Shown one piece after another: positions 47,021 to 58,496 of a stretch of 64,000 nucleotides of DNA (the first letter of the stretch is position 1; each line of letters begins with the position of its first letter). The notes below the pieces were generated by a model that was given only the letters and a program-made list of their open reading frames with translations, ran no database searches and was not told the DNA's origin. Where the stretch lies: contig NC_079513.1 of assembly GCF_000801105.2 (NCBI RefSeq), forward strand, positions 27,821,640-27,885,639, read 5' to 3'. Source of the DNA: Raphanus sativus (Eukaryota; Streptophyta; Magnoliopsida; Brassicales; Brassicaceae). The position numbers were made by a program, and so were the translations under genes.

Positions 47021-48671
47021 ATCCACAGCGTCTGGAAACCACATCTTGATCTGACATCAAAGCGAGGGAGGAACCCGGAGATGGAGGACTGTAAAGCGTC
47101 CCAGCAAGAAGCGGGGGAGGAGAGCGGCGGGGAGAATGAACCTGTCTGTCGGAGGTGGTGAGAGTAGACGAGACGGAGGCCTTGGAGGAGGTACTGGCAA
47201 ATAAAAAATATTTGGTAATTTCTTCAGTATGAGCATTGGCTAAAGGCATTCGTTTTAGTTAACATCTTTCAGTGTTTGATTTTCCTTTTTTTCCCTGCAA
47301 TCAGTTTACATATTGAGTAATTTTTTATTAGGTGATGATTATAAGCTTTTAAAACAATCACTTGGTATTTTCAATTATAATTGTGGTTTCTCTGCTGAGT
47401 GTTTGCTATTTATGCATCACTCATTCTCTGTTAATTTGAAAACTGATATTAGATAGCCCTTCTGGAATGGTAACTTCTCACATAGTGTTCTTTGCTGCTA
47501 TGTAGCTGCAATTTCTCTATTCTGTTTATAGTCACGTAACTGTTAGAATAGTAGTCAAACTCTAGAGATATTAATGTCAAGAACCTTAGTCAAATGAACA
47601 ATATTCATTCCCCTTTGGCGGACGTGATATACAGAAACTATTACGTACTGAATCAGTGGCAAAGATCAATCTAATTATGAGAATATCTATTTTATCATAT
47701 TTACATCTCCGTTCCTTAAAAAGAAAGTTAATATTGGTAACGAAGTCCATCTCCCTCACCCATCTAAGACGTCAATAACGGACACCACAAAAAAAAAACT
47801 CTGTTGATTTATTCAAGTTCTAAATCTGATCATATAACCACCTTTCCACATCTCGCCTAAAGTGTAAATATTTTTAAGCAGACCTTCATGTCCATAACCT
47901 AATCATAAGTTCAACTGCTAAATGTTCTATTGATTCCATACTAAGGGTCACCCCAAACTGAATGGGGAAACCATCTCCAACCCACCATCTTGATATGTCC
48001 ATAACTTGATCCATTTAGGTTCTGTTGATTCCATACTAATTGTCGCCATCTTCTTACTGGAGGTAAGACAAATCCTCATTTAACTGATTTATCACTAGAA
48101 TGTTTTGAACAATTTCATAACATTTGATTATTACTATGCTTAGTAATACATTTGTGTAGTATAATATTTAAACAAGTTATATATAAATTATATGACATTT
48201 CTAATACTAAAAAAATATTAATCTATTATAATTGAAATCATTAATCTATTTGCTAAAAAATGTATTATAATTGAAAACATTAATCTATTTGCTAAAAAAT
48301 GTATTGTTTGGGGTAAAACAAATTTACAAATTTCCTAATTATGGTGGTACCAAACAATAAAAAAAGACCTCACAACCATACGACAATAATGATTAAAATA
48401 AAGAAGACCATACTAAAAATTCCAGACCATAGCTTCTCGCCTCACAACTACAATCGGCAATCACGTTCAGCTACTGCCAACATCTACCTTCCATTTAGTC
48501 TCATTCGTATTCGTCGGTATTGTAAACCATTTGATATCAGTATATTATTCATTTTTGTCAACTTGAATCTGAATACATCATTGTTGTTCTAATAATATTA
48601 TTACCCACAAATTCTTTCCTCCCTAATTATCAAATACAAACACCCCTACTTACATAGGGATATTGAATGTG

Positions 48672-48930
48672 GAAAAAAATTCAGGGCAAGAAGATTTATC
48701 TGATGAAGTCCCGGAAACTGAAATAGAACAAGCTGATCTCAACATTGTTTCAGATATTATGGTACAAACTGAGAGTGAGAGTGAGAGTTTGGTTTCAGCT
48801 GAAAAACCGCAAGATGAATCTACTGTCTAAAGTTGGGAGCCCACTAATGAAACAATTTTTGAAGAGATGCAAGTACAAGAGTGTGTTGAGCCCATTTCAA
48901 CTTCACACATACAAATCAAAAATATTTTCT
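48672..48930 (+). pseudogene. Decayed acidic coding fragment in the Helitron
   Basis: One frame reads about 53 residues rich in Glu, Asp and Ser ('SGQEDLSDEVPETEIEQADL', 'SDIMVQTESESESLVSAEKP') to TAA at about 48830, then continues in the same frame with 'SWEPTNETIFEEMQVQEC'. The amino-acid make-up suggests former coding sequence with one stop. Origin unknown. Confidence 0.4.
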
Positions 48931-49353
48931 TACACTACTAAATAATTTAACAATGTATCTCTCCACATAACAACTCATTTCCAGCATTATATCATATATT
49001 TAAAATATATACAACCTTATAATCATTAGGACTTATTCGAAAAGGATAATATGTCAGCTCATACTGATATTATAAATTTATATGTGAGATTTACTTAGAT
49101 AATGTATTTTGAATTTAAAATTCAGTCTTTGTATTTTGTCAAACTAATAAAAATTATTATAAAATGTGTAAAAAAGGTTATATACAACCCTTAAACAACA
49201 TAAATCAGAGAAAGTCTCCCATTTTATATCATAACATATAATTTTAATAGTTTAAGAGCACAACTATATTCTATAATATTTTATATTCACGCAACAAAAT
49301 CAATAGTAAAATATAAAAGTAATTATCCGCGCGTAGCGCGGAAAACGATCTAG

Positions 49354-49910
49354 TATATAGTAAAAAAGGAGAAACAAGTTCCATAAGACTAACCCATTTA
49401 TACATTGAATATTTATTAACGAAGTCACAAAATATTTTAACTATTCTTTTAATAAATTGATGGATAAAATTTTGGATCTAAATAATATGACGAAACTACT
49501 GCGAAACAATTAATAAGCTAACAGATATTGATGAAGAATTGGCTAACAAGCTATTTCCTTATGAGAATTATTGTCAGTTTAAAAGATATCTGATTATATT
49601 TAATAGTTCTAGTGTGGAAATGGTTCTTCGGCCCCATGAATAATCAATAATAATTTTGATATATTTTAAAATTGTTTAGCTTATCCCCAGAAGAAAAAAA
49701 AACTTTCAAAATTTTAATTAAAGGAATAGTTAGAAACCAACAATATGTACATTCTGGAAAGGCAATTGAAGAAGAGAGTAAACAAATTTGCAATAGTTTA
49801 CTTGAATTGCAAGTTCGAGATTTCAAAACCCATAGGATATGGAGACTGACAAAATGGTTTATGGGAAGAAACAACAGATAGCCCAGTTACATGTAGAAAA
49901 AATAAAAATG
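49354..49910. other. Spacer left of the tRNA gene
   Basis: A 69-codon open stretch at 49672-49881 (starting 'FSLSPEEKKTFKILIKG') has some coding look, but no recognised family, promoter or splice context. Otherwise nothing is seen. Confidence 0.4.
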
Positions 49911-49915
49911 AAAAA
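49911..49915 (-). terminator. RNA polymerase III terminator of tRNA-Arg
   Basis: A T5 run on the minus strand 9-13 bases after the tRNA 3' end, followed by further T runs. Confidence 0.7.
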
Positions 49916-49923
49916 CATAATCA

Positions 49924-49996
49924 CACGCCCGGTGGGACTCGAACCCACAATCGTTTGATTAGAAGTCAAACGCCTTATCCATTAGGCCACGGGCGC
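49924..49996 (-). tRNA. tRNA-Arg, anticodon TCT
   Basis: 73 nt without intron. The acceptor stem is GCGCCCG/CGGGCGT with one G-T wobble. The D arm is GCCT...AGGC, the anticodon stem TTTGA/TCAAA with loop CTTCTAA (anticodon TCT, reads AGA/AGG), and the T arm GTGGG-TTCGAGT-CCCAC; the discriminator is G. The A box TGGCCTAATGG and B box GGTTCGAGTCC fit the consensus. A T run downstream supports an active gene. Confidence 0.95.
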
Positions 49997-50066
49997 TTTG
50001 CTTGACGAGTAAAGAAAATAGTTTTTTTAGCAGCTGAAAGTCATATATAATTGTTGAATATTGATA

Positions 50067-50719
50067 TACCTCTAAAGAAGCTATCTGATGTGCTTCCAAG
50101 ATCTCAGGGTTACTCAGGAGCAAGTTAATCGCTTCATTGAGTTCTAGTTTGGTTGATACCTTTGTAATCGATAAGGGATTCGCCTGCTGCATTGCCTTCA
50201 CCGTATGAGAGAAATGACCAACATGACAACCGATCAAAAAGATAACATAAATGTTGAGAGAAAAGAGGGAAAGAGTGGACTATATACTATATACGCATCT
50301 AATCAATGAGCACCTGTGATAACAGCGCAGCTAGCTGCTGTTGCTTCAATCAAGCTATGGCGGCTATGGAAGATTGGAAGCTACTCTGTAAAATTCGCTT
50401 AGCTCACCTTAAGGAAACAAGGAGAAGCAGATCATGTTGTTGAACAAAGTACAGAGGGAACATAAATTAAAATTAATGAAACCTAGCCTAGTGTACCCAC
50501 CACATATATATTTGTCTTCCTTGATGTAAGTTTTTCATTTTGAGACATTTTAGAGCTACACTTTGGCTCTCTTTCCACAATTTCTACAAAAGTAGCTGGT
50601 AAGACTGATATGTAATTTGCCTGTTTTAGGTTATAACTTCAGGCAAATTATCAAAATAACGGTGAGGCAACGTAGGTTAAAGCTCTGTATTATCTGTACA
50701 CAAGCACTCCAAGATCCAT
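50067..50719 (-). pseudogene. KDTA relic (Kdo transferase, mitochondrial)
   Basis: Three fragments in gene order on the minus strand. (1) 50719-~50650 reads MDLGVLVYR, stop, 'YRALTYVASPLF', like the N-terminus of plant KDTA. (2) ~50357-50314 reads 'SLIEATAASCAVITG' and ends at an intact donor. (3) 50230-~50070 reads 'CHVGHFSHTVKAMQQANPLS' and 'LELNEAINLLLSNPEILEAH', the C-terminal region. All the middle exons are missing. The acceptor before fragment 3 is CG (50232-50231) instead of AG, and an in-frame TAA interrupts fragment 1. KDTA transfers Kdo to a lipid A-like precursor in mitochondria. Arabidopsis has it (At5g03770) between LMI1 and CSLA9, the same slot. Confidence 0.85.
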
Positions 50720-51114
50720 CACGCCTCCGCCACCACTCAGCCACGGGGTCAAAGTCACCGGAGACTGCTGCCAAGACGTCCTCGTATTGTAATGAGTCCG
50801 TGTAAGACTACTTTATTAGTAAATTATTTTCTAGCCAATAAGGCCCAACAATAGCCCACCTAGAATAATTGCTTCCAACGTAAACAAACAGAACACCCTT
50901 AAAGACTACAAACGCGAATGTGAGGTTCGCATGGAATAAAGATTCTCCATTTAGCGTTTACGTTTGCAAAATAATCGTAAACGTTTCAAAAGTCTAGTGC
51001 AAGTGTCGGTCCATTATTTCATAAACTCGAGTATTATTCATTACTTGATCAAATGATCTTAAGATTCTTCCAAAGGTTACAACTAACATCATCAACTTCG
51101 ATAGCTAGTTTTAA
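50720..51114. other. Former KDTA upstream region
   Basis: No gene. It probably includes the decayed KDTA promoter; 'aataaggcccaacaatagccca' near 50837 has site II-like GGCCCA. Confidence 0.35.
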
Positions 51115-51122
51115 ATCACATT

Positions 51123-51308
51123 CAGTGGCTGAGCCACAGTGATACCATGTGGGTCAGTTGACCCATATGAATCTATGAATAATTTTTTTTTACATATAGA
51201 TTTCTTTGGAAATTTAGAAAATAGTGTAAACTTTAGTTAATTGACCCTTATGATATATGTTAAATTATAAACTGACACCCTCGACAAATTTTCCTAGCTC
51301 CGCTACTG
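51123..51308. mobile_element. hAT-like MITE
   Basis: CAGTGGCTGAGC at the left and GCTCCGCTACTG at the right (10 of 12 inverted match), flanked by the 8-bp direct repeat ATCACATT (51115-51122 and 51309-51316). The CAGTGG ends and 8-bp duplication fit hAT. 186 bp, non-coding. Confidence 0.75.
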
Positions 51309-51549
51309 ATCACATTCGTCGTAACTTGTATTAACTAGCATCGTAGTCTTGTTTCAGCCCACCTTAACTGGTGTGATCAGATTATGTACGTAAAATATTA
51401 GAACGATTGTTCGATTAATGAACCGTAAGAACAACTAAATTAATAGAATATCAATGGATATGCTTTCGTCAAAAGAGGCAAATGTAATTACTATATGATA
51501 ATCCACCTGAGTTAAATATAAAAAAACTTGACCTAGGAATTTTCCTGTT

Positions 51550-51764
51550 TTTTTTTTTTGCTAAAGAAAGGGTTAAACCTGGGTCAATGATGACACAAGC
51601 CTAACCCCCGGGTGGAGGTACAGCTCACGGATAGATCCTCTCCTGGGCATTCAAATGAGCCGAAAGCAATAACTCATATCCGTGTGACCGGTGGGGTTTA
51701 AACCCGGATTCGCCTTATTGGGTTTTTTAAATCCCTCAAGCGCCACTAGGCCACTATCACCGGT
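51550..51764 (-). mobile_element. tRNA-derived SINE, complete
   Basis: On the minus strand it begins GGTGATAGTGGCCTAGTGGC with a perfect A box (TGGCCTAGTGG, 51743-51753) and a diverged B box (GGGTTTAAACCCC, about 51693-51705). It ends 'ctttagc' plus a poly-A tract at 51550-51561. A perfect 16-bp target duplication, TAGGAATTTTCCTGTT, lies at 51534-51549 and 51765-51780. Resembles the Brassicaceae SB-type SINEs. Looks young. Confidence 0.9.
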
Positions 51765-51780
51765 TAGGAATTTTCCTGTT

Positions 51781-54384
51781 GTATATATAAAAATATTTAA
51801 AATAATATTAGTACTGAAACATGGAAGTAGGTGAGAAATAAAGTGACGAAGACTTGGTCTTGAAGACTGAGGTGTGGTGTCGCCTTTGCCTTATAGGAGC
51901 GAAACTGTACACATCAAGAGACCTTAACCAGATCCAGCGATAGCTTCTCGAAGTATTATGTAATGCAAGCATACCCAAACTAAGCTCTGTTAATACGTAT
52001 TAAACTTCCTTAAGTTTTTAATGGTGATTTTAGTTTTAGAGGAGATATTCAAAGTGTACTTTATAATTTTATATCGTCAAAAAGAAAGAAAACCAATAAT
52101 TATGGTTCTTGTTTTTTTTTGTTCTTGTTTTGTTTATTGTAGAAAAAAATAACAACGGCAATCTTTTTAAAATGGTTAAAATATATCATTAAAGTTTTAG
52201 TTTTGTGACTTGTTTATTTCAACTACAACAATTATCAACTATTATGAGTTTACGACAAATGTAGTTTACTATATCATACATACAACATACAAAATCACGA
52301 TGAGCGGCTATCTTTCCGAAATATTTAAATTATTTGTATAAGAAAATGCAATGATATAATAATCGAGTTTATGCTAATTAAGTATAGCCATTAAACATTT
52401 AATTAGGAGACTCAACAACCCCGTCATAGCTTTTAGAGGGGATGGAGACTAAAAGAATCATTCTACAAAACCAACAGATACGTAATGTGATACTAGGATA
52501 GTACCCGCGCTTTAAAAGCACGAAACTATTTTTGTTTGTTCACTTATACGTTAAAATGTTTCGGTTTGTCTCCGGATGTAATTTTTTGGTTTTCAGTTTG
52601 ATATCGGTTCAATTAAGAGTTTTGATTTTCGGTACAAAATATAAGAACCGTTCGATTATTTAAGAATTTAGGTTTGTTTGGATTTTTATTGTTTTGTTTT
52701 TTTTGTTTGGTTTAAACAACAATGTTAGGAACATGGTAACATGTGTTTGGTATTACTGTAATTTAAATTTTCTCATATTTCTGCAATATGAACATGTCCT
52801 TTTCTTTCTGAAATAGTAAGCCTTAAACTTTATTATAACAGCTACTCTGAGTAAACTCAGATGTTGATCATTACATCTCAAATTACATCTCAGTCATGTT
52901 GTTTACAACAACTATAGACAAACTTGCTAGAATCCGTAAGACTAATCCAGAAAATGCCATCAAGCTTATCTTGTATCTCACATGTAGAGATATTGAAGGT
53001 TAACCTTCATCTTTGTGTTTTGGATCTTCTCCCGCATTACCATTGCATTTGTGTATGGAGATCGTCTTCTACACTCATTGCGAAATGCCATCTTTCATCT
53101 TCAGACTCCTGCAACAATGTATAATTTAGCAAAAATGCTGATTTTTTATTGTTATTGTAAATTTGAGTTTGTGAAAGAAGTAAGCGCCATGTTCAATGGA
53201 GTTTGGAGGTGGCATATGGAGTGGGAGACCATCCTCTCTTGACACAGATATCTGAGACTGCAACACTGGAAACTAATTCAAATCAGATCTATATATATAC
53301 TCTTATATAAACTCAGATGATAGTGTTGTATATAGTATACCTGATGCTTTTCTTTCCAGCTTGGGAAGTTCTTGTTCCCGGTGGCTGAAAGAGATGGCCT
53401 CTCATGTCATCGTTTGTCACCAATAAGTACTTGAAACTTTATCTATGGAAATTTCCTCATCATGAATCAAAGTCAGCAAGAACATAGATAAAAATATTGG
53501 CTTCAGTACATATAAAAAATCATAGTACCAAAATATTGGCTCAAGAAATGGAACTCAATTCTAAAAAAAAAGGATCATAATCAGAAGTCACAAGACAATA
53601 CTTATAGAGAGATTTTAATACTGACGAAAGCAATACATGTATAATCAATAAGAACAAATAAGCTAGTGTAAACCTACATTTAAATCTCAAAAGAAAAAGA
53701 TTTATGAAACAATATTCATGGAGGAAACACTCAATAGAAGAGGCAAGAGGCCACACAGGTGTTGGATAGAAATTATAAAGGGTCACTTTCAGAAAGACAT
53801 CCCAAAATTCCATAGGTGGCGGCTTAAAGATGAAGAAGAAATTAGGGTTTAAAAATTGTATTAGAAGATATCAGAACGAAGCTCTATTAATTAGATTGTA
53901 ATTTAGTTTAATATATTGATCACCATATAAGATAATATAAGTAACGTGTTTTAAAATTAAGTCACAACAACATGTTCAATAGGTCTAAAAACAATTATGC
54001 CAAGGAAATTTTCAAATAGGACCCTAAATTAATAGAGTAGATATACACAGAATATATATGCCGACAATTAAAAGTTGAAATAACACCCTAAAATAAATAG
54101 AGAGAGGGAGAGATTCAGTGGCAAAGTAGATAGGAAATCAGTTCTACATGAAGTATGGACATTGGATCCCACCTGTTGTTATTTTTTAGTTCCCTAAATA
54201 TATTTTCTTACAAAACTTGATTGATTCTTTGAATATTTTCATATTTATTATAGCTTATTTAATATTTTCTATGCTTAGCTAAGAATATCGATCACTTTAA
54301 CATTTTTCACATAAAATGTCATTTCTAAAAAAACATTTTCTACATAGATTAAAAATGATTGATATTCATTTAAGTTTTTACTAG
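51781..54384. other. Gene-free stretch with a Helitron 3' terminus
   Basis: At 52493 a minus-oriented Helitron-type 3' end is seen (hairpin-like 'gtgcttttaaagcgc' then ...CCTAG|T); its 5' end was not found, so the element is truncated or diverged. The following ~200 bases have the 'cggttt/ttcggt' texture of transposon debris. No protein gene is recognised at 52.5-54.4 kb. Confidence 0.45.
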
Positions 54385-54393
54385 TTACACATA

Positions 54394-54973
54394 GGGGTGG
54401 TCACGGAGCGGATATCCGGAATTTTAAGGATATCCGTGATCCGATCCGTGCCTTACGAATATTCGATTTTTCGATTCGATCCGATCCGTAACTTTTCGGA
54501 TATCCGGAACATCGGATATCCGCGAATATCCGAATTTTTTCCGGATATCCGATTCGATCCGTAAAAATAATAAAAAATTAAAAAAATAAAGAAAAATAAA
54601 AGAAAAAGAAGAAAATCTGAAATAAAATAATAATATTTCATTATTTTTTTAATAAAAAATTACATACTTTCAAAATTTTTAATAACTAAATAATTAATTT
54701 AGTGAATAAAAACATTATAAAACTTATATAAAGATATAAAAGTATGTATATTATATAATTTTATAAACATGTATACATATATATGTATATAACGGATCGG
54801 ATCGGATATCCGTTTCTAAAAATATTAGTATTTGTGATTTGCTTCGTCTTTGACGGATATTGGATTTTAGTATTTGCTTTGATTCGTTAAGTTACGGATA
54901 TTCGGATTTTTCGGATCGAATCGGAACGAATAACGGATCGAATCAAAATTTACGGATATTTTGCCCACCCAAC
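54394..54973 (-). mobile_element. MULE-like MITE, copy 2 (GGGGTGGGC ends)
   Basis: Inverted copy of the element at 29635-30211, most of its length closely alike. Flanked by a perfect 9-bp repeat, TTACACATA (54385-54393 and 54974-54982). The ends are GGGGTGGTCACGG and GCCCACCCAAC. Confidence 0.85.
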
Positions 54974-55013
54974 TTACACATATTTAATTAACAGTATTTG
55001 AGAAAAGGTTCCA

Positions 55014-55250
55014 GTGATGAGGAGGGTGAAGTGTTTATCATCAAATATATTCTTCATGCCAGTTCATACTGTATGGAAAGAATTGAATCGAACAAGGCAT
55101 GGCAAACTCCCTTCTCCAGCGGGCCTCTTGATTAAAATGATTGACAAAAGTATGAGAAATAAACTCGCACTTATGTTGAGGAAAGGAAATAAAGATGAAG
55201 GATGACTTAGTGGTTTGGTACAAGATAGAAGTTCTAAGAGTTCTAAGAAT
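55014..55250 (+). pseudogene. LINE (non-LTR retrotransposon) C-terminal fragment
   Basis: One frame reads 'VWKELNRTRHGKLPSPAGLL' and 'IKMIDKSMRNKLALML', the pattern near the C-terminus of plant LINE reverse-transcriptase proteins (W-x-ERN-x(3)-H plus a basic 'ID...R.KL' segment). A stop follows at 55203, and the related 'DDLVVWYKIE' is in another frame. No endonuclease or RT core is present nearby, so this is a broken remnant beside the MULE-like insertion. Confidence 0.65.
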
Positions 55251-56137
55251 TTGAATGTATAGGAATCAAATAGGAAGGAAAAAAGATAATTTTTTTATTT
55301 CTTTTTAGAAAGGACATACTTGATGTAAAAATGTATTTTTATTAACTAAATTTAACATTCAGTTCACAAAAAAATATTTTAGATAGATATTTTTTTATAA
55401 AATCAATGAATTTTAATTAGTATAAAACTGAAAGTTTGTATTAGAATTTAAAATGACATATTTTAAGCAAAATCATCTCTAAACCACCTTTATTTTAATT
55501 TTTATATTTTTCTCTAAAATAGAAATTTTATATTATAGAGTTGGATACATGCTTCTATAATAGATTTATTCTATTTATAGGAGAAAATATATACATATGA
55601 TATTTTACATCTAAGTATAGGGACAAAAAAATAAGATTTCTCAAATTTTTCTTTAAAATAGTATTATAGAGTCATTCATTGAAACAAATTCACATTTATA
55701 ATAGATATCTTTATTTTAGAAGAAAATATAAAAATATATATTAAAAATAATCTAACAATAAAAACGTTAAAATAAACTTTTTTCAGAAAGAAAAAGGGAG
55801 AGGGAGTACAACATAGTTATCTTATCTGAAGTAACATGAATACCCTTTTTTTAAGACTAGTTATAAAATAAATGTACTTCCTATTTCTTTTGAAAATCAA
55901 ACGAACATTCTTTTTGTAAATGTTTTGTTCATGGGGGTAGAGTTACCAGTATTTTGTTTATGCTATCGTAGACATGCTGCCTATATATGTTTTCTTCATC
56001 CGGTTTCTAATGTCTATCATAAAACAATCGTTTACCACAAGTCTCACAATCCAATTTTCTTTGAAAATGACAATTATACTATGTGTGTTTTTTGTTCGTT
56101 GTTGTACCTCTCTTAATTTATACTATTATCTAACTAC

Positions 56138-56215
56138 GTGTTAGTGATCGGGTGGTAATATAACGTTGCAGCTTTGTTAAGCAAGCCGAATTCGAATCCG
56201 CCTATTTTAAAATAT
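56138..56215 (+). mobile_element. SINE-like pol III promoter remnant
   Basis: 'GTTAGTGATCGGGTGGT' followed about 45 bases on by 'GAATTCGAATCCGCC', close to the B box GGTTCGANTCC. No tail or target duplication was defined; may be a SINE head or a tRNA relic. Confidence 0.35.
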
Positions 56216-56505
56216 CCCTATTATATGGACATGAGTGGTTTAACATTCTCTCGCCGAAAAATGGTTTACTATTATTTTATGGGATCGAGAAACAAGGTCG
56301 ATCACATATTTATGAGTGAACATTTATATGAACATTTATAAAGACATAAATTCGTAACCTTCTTCGAGATAGTTCAATCTTTTAAATTTTCAAAACCCAA
56401 AAACCAATAAAAATCTTTTAAAAACTCATACCAACCCAGTTGGTTTTATTTCCTTTTTACAGTGGAATTCATAGAATCTATCTAGTTTTCTGTAAGAAAA
56501 ATATC

Positions 56506-56542
56506 GTATACATTTTCTTTTGTCAAATAAAGCGTATACATT
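56506..56542 (-). repeat. Possible micro-insertion
   Basis: CGTATACATT at 56506-56515 and 56533-56542 around 'ttcttttgtcaaataaag'. The weakest member of the class. Confidence 0.35.
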
Positions 56543-56626
56543 ATTACCAGTTTTCAGAAATGGTAGGTCTCTAGCTATTTACTGAGAAAATCACTGTTAG
56601 CTGTATATTTGATTTAGTTCAATAGA

Positions 56627-56671
56627 GACATGTAACTTTTTTTTTTTTGCTAAAATTTGGACATGTAACTT
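56627..56671 (-). repeat. Micro-insertion with SINE-type tail junction
   Basis: GACATGTAACTT at 56627-56638 and 56660-56671 around ten T followed by 'gctaaaatttg'. The T-run/gctaaa junction is the same as at the 3' end of the SINE at 51550 ('tttttgctaaag'). Confidence 0.65.
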
Positions 56672-57276
56672 ATTGTTATAAAAAATTGAAAATTCAGAAT
56701 TATTTAAAATGATGAAAGATGAAACGAACAGTGATCAATGTGAGTGAAAGAAGCAAAGTTCCCATGTGGTATTTGGTCCTTGTACATTATGTTTACTTGC
56801 ATGGCACTGCATGTTACTTCCTGGCTGCATACAACTACATAAATATGTAGTGGTATTTTATTTCTCCAATTATTTGTTTTATTTCATTTTTGTATTATCA
56901 TTGTTACCTCAGCCCACAATTTTTATTATTTTTTAAGTTACCATAATAATATAGATATATAATCACACATACTTGTTTCACATTCAAAGAAATCAAAAGC
57001 CAATTGTGAATATATTTTATTAAAAGAATTTCTCCATATGAAATTCAAATTAACAAATTACTTGAGTCTAAGAAAGAAATATATGAGTTATGTCACGTAC
57101 AGACGTTATATTCTAATAGTGAAAAAATTTAAGAATGTTTTTTTATAATTCGGGGTGTTCGACATGCCGAAACCCAACTAATTGATCTTATAAAATCTGT
57201 CCACCGACACTAGACAGATCCGGTTATTCACAGTAGAAATTAGATATTCATGTCGCATGACCACGTAAATGGATAA

Positions 57277-57641
57277 TATTAAACACAAAGTGTCCCACAT
57301 CGGTAGTTGGAAGGGATCTTTAGTAATATATAAGGTGAATGGACCACTCTTCTTATCACCAATTGGTTTTAAGTGTGAAGCCCATCTAGCTTAACATGGT
57401 ATCAGAGCCCGATCCAAACAGTCCAACCCGATCCACATCGATCTGGCACAAAGTTGACCCATCGATCATTGTCCAAGCATTCCGAGATTGACGTTCAAAG
57501 AGCCATCATCTCGAGTGGGCGTATTAGACACAAAGTGTCCCACATCGGTAGTTGGAATGGATCTTTAGTACTATATAAAGTGAATGAGCCACTCTTCTTA
57601 TCACTAATTGATTTTAAGTGTGAAGTCCATCTAGCTTAACA
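57277..57641 (+). mobile_element. TRIM (miniature LTR retrotransposon), complete
   Basis: Two 120-bp LTRs (57277-57396 and 57522-57641), each beginning TATTA and ending TAACA and containing 'AAGTGTCCCACATCGGTAGT' and a TATATAA box. A primer-binding site TGGTATCAGAGC (57397-57408, complementary to initiator tRNA-Met) directly follows LTR1. A 5-bp target duplication, GATAA, lies at 57272-57276 and 57642-57646. The internal domain is only 125 bp and non-coding. The LTRs differ at about ten positions, so it is not very young. Confidence 0.9.
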
Positions 57642-57646
57642 GATAA

Positions 57647-58336
57647 ATCTAAATTTGTAAGAATATTGGCAAAGAGATAAGAATTTATATGATTTTAGTT
57701 ATTATGTTACATTTTACTCGAGTTTGTTTATATTATCACAATCTCATATATGTATGCTGGATTATTATATCGGTATGTGTTCTATCATGACATGCCAATT
57801 AAGCACAGACTTAATTTGTCACCTTAGTGACTTAATAACTAATTATAAATTATAACACGAAGTACCCTATCAGAAACACGAACAAAAAAAAAAGGTAAAA
57901 GCTTCTAAATTATTTGAATTTTAAATACATGTTTTGGAACTGGTCCGACCCAAAATGAATCATTCCAAATAAAGTATGAAATGTTTGTTGCAGTGATGTC
58001 TAAAATACAAGTCTAGATCTACAACTATTTTGCATTCCACAATACTCTCTACGTTTTAAAATATGTTTAAGAAAGATTTTGATGTTTTAAAATAAATAAT
58101 ATTTTCATATATCAAGGTTACTTTTAATTCTATCAAAAATGTTCAGCCAATAATATTTTTATAATTTATTTTTAATTGGTTAAATAATTTTTAATTTATA
58201 TTTTAATAATACTTTGAAAATAAAAAAAAATTGTTTTAATAGTTATGTCCTATTCTAAAATTTCATCTATTTTGGAACAGATAAAGTAAATTCTAAGTTC
58301 AGTTTATTAAAAAAAAACTAATGACCATCAAAATTC
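57647..58336. other. Gene-free AT-rich stretch
   Basis: No gene, repeat boundary or RNA gene seen. Confidence 0.45.
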
Positions 58337-58339
58337 TAA

Positions 58340-58496
58340 AAGCATCTCCAACCTCACTCCATAATTTACTACAAAATTGAAAATGAAGTTGAAAAGAGTT
58401 ATGTTTTTATTTTTTGGTCATCACTCTATTTCTCACTCTATTTCCAAATTCATTTTCAATTTTAGAGTAAAATATGGAGTGAAATTGGAGATGTAG
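58340..58496. mobile_element. Palindromic MITE, diverged copy 2
   Basis: 157 bp related to 33939-34148: AAGCATCTCCAACCTCACTC at the left and GTGAAATTGGAGATG at the right, flanked by TAA (58337-58339 and 58497-58499). It has an internal deletion relative to copy 1. Confidence 0.75.

Larger units (their letters stand above)
45022..49353 (+). mobile_element. Larger Helitron, split by a nested Helitron
   Basis: Removing the inner element (45026-45901) restores a canonical 5' end, A|TCAATACTATATTAAAAGG (start 45022). The 3' end is the hairpin CCGCGCGTAGCGCGG (49327-49341) followed by AAAACGATCTAG|T. Net size is about 3.46 kb. No Rep or helicase domain is recognised. The interior at about 46000-47300 is GC-richer, with promoter-like and exon-like segments, and 48672-48830 is an open acidic stretch; both look like captured or decayed coding DNA. 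Confidence 0.75.
55251..57271. other. Gene-free AT-rich stretch
   Basis: No protein gene. Contains a SINE-like box pair (56138-56215) and micro-insertions at 56506 and 56627. Confidence 0.45.

Noticed and set aside
48220..48310. Tandem ~42-bp duplication containing 'gctaaaaaatg'
   Set aside because: It is a head-to-tail duplication without a separate tail spacer, so not counted among the micro-insertions.
49672..49881. 69-codon open stretch left of the tRNA gene
   Set aside because: Coding-like in places, but no family match, splice context or promoter; not called as a gene.
52924..53242. Overlapping open frames of 66-75 codons
   Set aside because: No recognised motif, no start or splice context; composition not convincing.
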